Shown in pieces: positions 59,484 through 64,000 of a DNA stretch of 64,000 nt; position 1 is the first letter of the stretch; the number at the start of each line of letters is the position of its first letter. The stretch comes from Aequorivita sp. CIP111184 (GTDB taxonomy: Bacteria > Bacteroidota > Bacteroidia > Flavobacteriales > Flavobacteriaceae): positions 310,001 to 374,000 of the forward strand of contig NZ_UEFQ01000024.1 in assembly GCF_900489465.1 (NCBI RefSeq). Direction: 5' to 3'. A program made the translations under genes and the position numbers. The notes beneath the pieces are model-generated. The model was not told the DNA's origin and did not search any database. It saw nothing but the letters and a program-made list of their open reading frames with translations.

Positions 59484-60284
59484 ATGGAAATCACTGAAAT
59501 ATTTGGTTATTTAGGAGCTCTTATGGTTGGCTTAGTACTAGGTCTAATAGGTGGTGGTGGCTCAATCTTAACTGTTCCCGTATTAGTTTATCTTTTTTCT
59601 TTAAATCCGATTGTTGCAACGGGATATTCGCTATTTGTGGTAGGAACATCTGCTCTTGTTGGCGCTATTCGCAATATGAAAAAAAAGCTAGTCGATTTTA
59701 AAACAGCTTTCATTTTTGCTACTCCTGCTTTTATTACTGTCTATTTAACGAGAAGATTTATCCTTCCTGCGATACCTGAAAACCTATTGGTATTAGGCGA
59801 ATTTACGCTTACAAAAGACATTGCTATAATGCTATTTTTTGCAATTGTTATGCTAGCTGCTTCTATCACAATGATTGTTAACAAAACTCCCGAACCCGAA
59901 ATTGGAAAAAAAGTTTCATATAACTATCCACTAATTATTATACAAGGAATTTTTCTTGGCTTTGTTACTGGTGCAGTAGGTGCTGGTGGAGGATTTCTAA
60001 TTATCCCTGCCTTAGTTTTGTTGGCGAAATTACCAATGAAAAAAGCCGTTGCTACCTCGCTGCTCATTATTGCAGTAAATTCATTGATAGGTTTTACCGG
60101 AGATCTCGCAACGCTTGAAATTGATTGGAAATTCCTTCTCATTTTTACTGCAATTTCAATTGTCGGAATATTTATCGGAATAAGACTGAATGGTTTTATA
60201 GATGGAAAAAAACTTAAAAAAGGGTTCGGTTGGTTTGTATTGCTGATGGGTATCTATATTATTTTTAAAGAGTTTTCCAACTAA
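59484..60284 (+). CDS. TauE/SafE-family sulfite or sulfonate exporter
   Basis: 266 residues with about eight membrane helices in two inverted halves. The glycine-rich motifs GLIGGGGSILTVPVLVYL and TGAVGAGGGFLIIPALVLL are diagnostic for TauE/SafE. It exports sulfite, sulfoacetate or related anions in other bacteria. In this window it may remove sulfite made by the SQR/persulfide route, which is inference. A possible -7 element TAACCTTG lies at 59445-59452. It ends 14 bp from the convergent carboxylase gene. Confidence 0.85.
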   Translation: MEITEIFGYLGALMVGLVLGLIGGGGSILTVPVLVYLFSLNPIVATGYSLFVVGTSALVGAIRNMKKKLVDFKTAFIFATPAFITVYLTRRFILPAIPENLLVLGEFTLTKDIAIMLFFAIVMLAASITMIVNKTPEPEIGKKVSYNYPLIIIQGIFLGFVTGAVGAGGGFLIIPALVLLAKLPMKKAVATSLLIIAVNSLIGFTGDLATLEIDWKFLLIFTAISIVGIFIGIRLNGFIDGKKLKKGFGWFVLLMGIYIIFKEFSN

Positions 60285-60298
60285 TCCTTTTCCAATTC

Positions 60299-61840
60299 TT
60301 ATAAAGGAATATTCCCATGTTTTCTATTTGGCCTTGGAACGTCCTTTGTTTCCAACATTGTAAACGCTTTTAACAATTTTCTACGGGTTTCCTTCGGCTG
60401 AATTACTTCATCAATAAAACCTCTTTGCGCAGCTTTGAAGGGATTGGCAAAGGTTGACGCATATTCAGCTTCTTTTTCCGATAGTTTCAACTCAGGATTT
60501 TCAGCAGCAGCAATTTCCTTTCTGAAAATAATCTCACTGGCTCCCTTGGCTCCCATCACAGCAATTTCAGCTGTTGGCCACGCATAGTTCATATCTGCGC
60601 CAATGTGCTTGCTATTCATAACATCATAAGCGCCACCATAAGCTTTTCTGGTAATTACTGTAACCCGCGGCACGGTTGCTTCGCTTAAGGCGTAAAGCAG
60701 TTTGGCGCCATTCAAAATAATTCCATTCCACTCTTGATCGGTTCCCGGAAGGAAGCCTGGAACATCAACCAAAACCAAAAGCGGAATGTTAAAACAATCG
60801 CAGAAACGCGTAAATCGCGCTCCTTTTTTAGAGCTGTCCACATCCAAAACGCCCGCTAAACTCATAGGCTGGTTTGCAACAATGCCGATGCTTCTTCCAC
60901 CAAGTCTTGCAAAACCAACTATAATGTTATCTGCGTAATCTTTATGCACTTCAAAAAAGGAATCGGTATCGATAATTCCTTTGATTACTTCGTGCATGTC
61001 ATAAGGCTTATTTGCTGAATCTGGAACAATAGTTTCCAATTCATCTCGGAATTCATCACCTGTTTCAAAAGGTAATTTTTCGGTAATAGATTTGTTATTT
61101 TGCGGAAGATAACTGAGCAAGGTTTTAATCTGTTCCAAACAAACAATATCATTAGCAGCAGTAAAATGTGTAACTCCACTTTTAGTGGCGTGTGTTCGTG
61201 CACCTCCCAATTCTTCCGAAGTAACATTTTCATTAGTAACGGTTTTAACAACATTTGGACCAGTAACAAACATATAACTACTATCCTGCACCATCAATGT
61301 GAAATCGGTCATCGCTGGAGAATATACTGCCCCACCAGCGCAGGGCCCCATTATTGCTGAAATCTGTGGAACAACGCCCGAAGCTTGCACATTTCGGTAA
61401 AAAATATCGGCATAGCCGCCTAAAGAGCGAACTCCTTCTTGAATACGCGCCCCACCAGAATCATTTAAACCAATTATTGGTGCGCCAACACTCACGGCAT
61501 GATCCATAATTTTACAGATTTTCTCAGCGTGCGTTTCAGAGAGTGCACCGCCAAAAACCGTGAAATCCTGTGCAAAAACATATACCAAACGACCGTTAAT
61601 TGTTCCGTAGCCCGTCACTACACCGTCACCGTAATACAACTCTTTTTGCATATCGAAATCGGTAGTTCGGTGGGTTACAAGTATACCCATTTCTTCAAAA
61701 GAGCCTTCGTCAAGTAGATATTCTACACGTTCGCGGGCTGTGAGTTTTTTCTTTTCGTGTTGTTTTGCAATTCGTTTTTCTCCGCCACCTTTTTTTGCTT
61801 CGGAAATGATTTCTTGCAGTTTTTTATTGTTATCGCTCAT
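60299..61840 (-). CDS. Acyl-CoA carboxylase, carboxyltransferase subunit
   Basis: 513 residues, the usual length of propionyl-CoA/methylmalonyl-CoA carboxyltransferase beta chains. It contains [22 protein letters not shown] at the N-terminus, [15 protein letters not shown], the oxyanion-hole glycines GGARIQEG and [10 protein letters not shown], and [14 protein letters not shown] in the C-terminal half. It moves carboxyl from biotin to acyl-CoA, probably propionyl-CoA. Third gene of the operon, after the biotin carrier and the biotin carboxylase. Confidence 0.93.
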   Translation of the reverse strand: MSDNNKKLQEIISEAKKGGGEKRIAKQHEKKKLTARERVEYLLDEGSFEEMGILVTHRTTDFDMQKELYYGDGVVTGYGTINGRLVYVFAQDFTVFGGALSETHAEKICKIMDHAVSVGAPIIGLNDSGGARIQEGVRSLGGYADIFYRNVQASGVVPQISAIMGPCAGGAVYSPAMTDFTLMVQDSSYMFVTGPNVVKTVTNENVTSEELGGARTHATKSGVTHFTAANDIVCLEQIKTLLSYLPQNNKSITEKLPFETGDEFRDELETIVPDSANKPYDMHEVIKGIIDTDSFFEVHKDYADNIIVGFARLGGRSIGIVANQPMSLAGVLDVDSSKKGARFTRFCDCFNIPLLVLVDVPGFLPGTDQEWNGIILNGAKLLYALSEATVPRVTVITRKAYGGAYDVMNSKHIGADMNYAWPTAEIAVMGAKGASEIIFRKEIAAAENPELKLSEKEAEYASTFANPFKAAQRGFIDEVIQPKETRRKLLKAFTMLETKDVPRPNRKHGNIPL

Positions 61841-61845
61841 TTTGT

Positions 61846-63297
61846 TTACTTAGAAATTTTTGGCAATCGTAGTTTTTCGGAATCTTTTAAATATTGTTTC
61901 AAAGCGAAAAGCGCTGCTATTTTTGCTTCTTCTTCATTTATCGCTTTTAGTTTTTCTTCGGAATAGTATTTCTTTACAAAATTGGTGTCAAAATTTCCAC
62001 TTCGAAAGGCCTCATGTTCAAAAACAAATTTTCCAAACTGAAGTGTTGTACTCACGCCTTCAATATGATATTCTGAAATGGCTTCCAGCATTGTTTGCAT
62101 CGCTTCGTTTCGTGTCTTTCCGTAAGTAATTAATTTTGAAAGCATGGGGTCGTACTGAATTGGCACTTGCATTGCCTCAGTAAAACCGTCATCTACTCGA
62201 ATATTTTTTCCGCTCGGCGGACGGTAAACTTCCAATTTTCCAACACTAGGCATAAAATTATTCAATGGGTCTTCCGCATAAACACGGACTTCAAAAGCGT
62301 GTCCGTTGATTTTCAAATCTTCCTGCGAAAAGGAAAGCTTTTCATTATTGGCAACATTTATTTGCTGTTCTACCAAATCGAGACCCGTAATGAGCTCGGT
62401 AACGGGATGTTCCACTTGCAGACGTGTATTCATTTCAAGGAAGTAGAAATTGTGCTTATCATCCAAAAGGAATTCCACTGTTCCGGCACCTACATAGTCA
62501 CAAGCTTTCGCAACTTTTACAGCCGCTTCGCCCATTTGTTTACGTAACTCAGGTGTTAAAACTGAAGAAGGTGCTTCCTCTACCACTTTTTGATGTCTGC
62601 GCTGTATGCTGCATTCACGTTCAAAAAGATAAACGGTATTTCCAAAATTATCAGCCAAAACCTGAATTTCAATATGCCGCGGGGAAGTGACAAACTTTTC
62701 AATAAAAACCGAACCGTCGCCAAAAGCATTTTCGGCTTCACTGATAGCTCGCTTCATCTGGTCTTCAAATTCTTCAGAATTTTCCACGATGCGCATTCCC
62801 TTTCCACCACCTCCGGCAGAAGCTTTTATAAGAATTGGAAATCCAATTTTTTTAGCAATTTCCTTTGCAGCGCCAACATTTGTAATGGCTTCATCAGTAC
62901 CAGGAACCATTGGAATATCATACTTTTTAACAGCGTCTTTTGCAGCAAGTTTGCTTCCCATAACACGAATAGCGTATGATTTTGGACCTATAAAAATCAT
63001 TCCGCTTTTTTCAACGTGTTCACCAAATTCGGCATTTTCACTCAAAAATCCATACCCGGGATGGATTGCGTCCACGTTTAATTCCTTGGCAACTTTTATA
63101 ATTTTATCACCCAATAAATACGATTCATTTGAAGGTGGTGGGCCAATGCATACCGCTTCATCAGCAAACTTTACGTGTGGAGCATTTCTATCTGCTTCGG
63201 AATAAATAGCTACCGTTTTAATGCCCATATTTCGGGCTGTTTTCATTACTCGCAAAGCTATTTCGCCACGATTGGCAACTAATATTTTTTTAATCAT
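61846..63297 (-). CDS. Biotin carboxylase subunit
   Basis: 483 residues from the ATG at 63297 ([14 protein letters not shown]); a start five codons upstream is possible. The ATP-grasp core shows the glycine loop [13 protein letters not shown], the [18 protein letters not shown] segment, and the catalytic region [14 protein letters not shown]. It carboxylates biotin on the carrier protein with ATP and bicarbonate. It overlaps the carrier gene by 8 bp and precedes the carboxyltransferase by 5 bp. Confidence 0.95.
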   Translation of the reverse strand: MIKKILVANRGEIALRVMKTARNMGIKTVAIYSEADRNAPHVKFADEAVCIGPPPSNESYLLGDKIIKVAKELNVDAIHPGYGFLSENAEFGEHVEKSGMIFIGPKSYAIRVMGSKLAAKDAVKKYDIPMVPGTDEAITNVGAAKEIAKKIGFPILIKASAGGGGKGMRIVENSEEFEDQMKRAISEAENAFGDGSVFIEKFVTSPRHIEIQVLADNFGNTVYLFERECSIQRRHQKVVEEAPSSVLTPELRKQMGEAAVKVAKACDYVGAGTVEFLLDDKHNFYFLEMNTRLQVEHPVTELITGLDLVEQQINVANNEKLSFSQEDLKINGHAFEVRVYAEDPLNNFMPSVGKLEVYRPPSGKNIRVDDGFTEAMQVPIQYDPMLSKLITYGKTRNEAMQTMLEAISEYHIEGVSTTLQFGKFVFEHEAFRSGNFDTNFVKKYYSEEKLKAINEEEAKIAALFALKQYLKDSEKLRLPKISK

Positions 63298-63781
63298 TTT
63301 TCTCAAATTCAATTAGCAATTTTCCTTTATCGACTGTTTCTCCTTTTACAATGTTCACAGATTTCACAACACCGTCACGAGGAGCGGTGAGTGTGTTTTC
63401 CATCTTCATTGCTTCTAAAACACAGAGAAAATCGCCTTTTTTTACCTCATTTCCTTGGGAAACATTAACTTCTAAAATAATTCCTGGCATCGGAGCGTGC
63501 ACTTCGTCATCTACTGAAGCGTTACCGATGGAAAGTCCCATTTTAGAAATAAGGGCGTCAAGTTGATTTTCTATCTTAACTTGATACCGATTACCGTTTA
63601 TTGATAAGGTGTATGTTTTTTTATGAAAATTTGATTCAAGGGTTTCAATCCCTACCGATTTGTTGTTAAAGATAACATTGGACTTTTTATTGTCGGAAAT
63701 TACATCAATTGTTTCCAAATCTTTTGAATTCAATGAAAACTCAAAGTTATCATTGACAATCGCTTTATATTCTTCTTCCAT
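63290..63781 (-). CDS. Biotin carboxyl carrier protein
   Basis: 163 residues. The biotinylation motif is EAMKMENTL with the biotin Lys in AMKM, set in the lipoyl-like fold (HAPMPGIILEVNVSQGNEVKKG). It has an N-terminal extension of about 90 residues, longer than the minimal carrier domain, as in many acyl-CoA carboxylase carriers. First gene of the three-gene operon with the biotin carboxylase and carboxyltransferase. Confidence 0.93.
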   Translation of the reverse strand: MEEEYKAIVNDNFEFSLNSKDLETIDVISDNKKSNVIFNNKSVGIETLESNFHKKTYTLSINGNRYQVKIENQLDALISKMGLSIGNASVDDEVHAPMPGIILEVNVSQGNEVKKGDFLCVLEAMKMENTLTAPRDGVVKSVNIVKGETVDKGKLLIEFEKND

Positions 63782-63796
63782 AAATAGAAATTTTGA

Positions 63797-63828
63797 TAAA
63801 GGTAATATTTGTAGAAAGATTATGCCAA
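63797..63828 (-). promoter_or_regulatory. Housekeeping promoter of the acyl-CoA carboxylase operon
   Basis: On the minus strand a TTG (-33-like, 63826-63828) lies 21 bp before TACCTTTA (63797-63804), one mismatch from TAnnTTTG. This is the ordinary Bacteroidetes promoter shape. No Crp/Fnr-type site is present, in contrast to the stress units. Confidence 0.55.
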
Positions 63829-63941
63829 TAGGAAAACCTTATATATGGAAAAGATGCCTAAAAAGTTTACTAGCTTGTCCGTAATTTACGAATAGCTCTA
63901 CTTTTTAGACATCTCTTTATTTAAAAAAATTGGCGAACAAT

Positions 63942-64000
63942 TTATTTTTTAGATTTCGGTTTCGATTTCGATTTGGGTTTTGTCATTTTTGGCTTTGATT
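63942..64000 (-). CDS. Possible 3' end of a gene with a Lys/Pro/Ser-rich tail
   Basis: The last 59 bases on the minus strand read as an open frame ending at 63942, with the tail SKPKMTKPKSKSKPKSKK and then a stop. Such repetitive basic tails occur at the ends of several bacterial proteins. The gene starts beyond the window, so no family can be named, and this could equally be non-coding. Confidence 0.35.
   Translation of the reverse strand, partial: SKPKMTKPKSKSKPKSKK

Noticed and set aside
62687-63205. Plus-strand open frame of 172 codons opposite the biotin carboxylase
   Set aside because: Shadow frame; the opposite strand encodes a complete, conserved enzyme.
1-64000. CRISPR array, prophage, transposon or integron
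   Set aside because: No regularly spaced repeats, no transposase or integrase motifs, and no tRNA-linked attachment site were seen.

Overview
The window comes from the chromosome of a Bacteroidetes bacterium, most likely a member of the Flavobacteriaceae. The evidence is the low GC content, dense A/T-rich intergenic gaps, lipoprotein signals of the flavobacterial type, the TAnnTTTG promoter -7 element in front of many genes, and typical flavobacterial families (clade II NosZ, CusA fused to an outer-membrane factor, DoxX, DUF302, tandem universal stress proteins). Genus and species cannot be fixed from the sequence. I saw no tRNA, rRNA, CRISPR array, transposase or phage gene. No gene-free stretch exceeds 300 bases; the longest are 54629-54894 and 3091-3334, and both hold regulatory sites.

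Layout. 1-1389: 5' end of a nitrous oxide reductase operon (cytochrome c, fasciclin lipoprotein, nosZ), read leftwards. 1610-3090: a universal stress protein (USP) and a lipoprotein. 3335-11312: TetR-controlled export operon (outer-membrane factor, membrane-fusion protein, Met/His-rich lipoprotein, two ABC ATPases, two ABC-2 permeases, LOG protein). 11309-19802: stress block with a beta-CASP hydrolase, an ATP-cone/Mrr-like nuclease, four USPs, and a PAS histidine kinase paired with a receiver-Crp hybrid regulator. 19914-24924: TerB-like protein, RsiV-like lipoprotein, thioredoxin, deoC, deoD, then USP, hpf and small membrane or PII-like proteins. 25056-30646: HAE-type RND pump. 30809-35419: cytochrome b561 and DUF302, then a DoxX-DsrE-TlpA-SoxB-like sulfur cluster. 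36205-42250: heavy-metal RND pump with a fused outer-membrane factor. 42304-46806: cydAB, a small membrane protein, sulfide:quinone oxidoreductase and a 46-residue peptide. 46967-51327: upp, then peroxiredoxin, dihaem cytochrome, methyltransferase and MBL-rhodanese. 51424-54628: Mla-type lipid transport operon ending in a Crp/Fnr gene. 54895-60284: L,D-transpeptidase, outer-membrane barrel, P-type ATPase, TauE. 60299-63781: acyl-CoA carboxylase operon.

How it works together. The unifying signal is regulatory. Eighteen palindromes of the Crp/Fnr type stand in front of these units. In 17 of them the palindrome centre lies exactly 36.5 bp upstream of the last base of the expected -7 element (35.5 in the other), which is the class II activator position near -41.5. 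There are two site classes. TGA(T/C)-N4-(A/G)TCA stands before nos, USPs, hpf, DUF302/b561, the lipid-transport operon, L,D-transpeptidase, an outer-membrane barrel and a P-type ATPase. GTAAC-N4-GTTAC stands before cydAB, sulfide:quinone oxidoreductase, peroxiredoxin, the sulfur cluster and an RND pump. The window also encodes two Crp/Fnr-type regulators with different recognition helices: the receiver-Crp hybrid (17519-18565), with the E...R pair that reads TGA, and the Crp/Fnr protein (51424-52056), which lacks that Glu. My inference is that the window is the core of two interlocking regulons for oxygen limitation or dormancy and for sulfide, NO or peroxide stress, each with its regulator inside the region.
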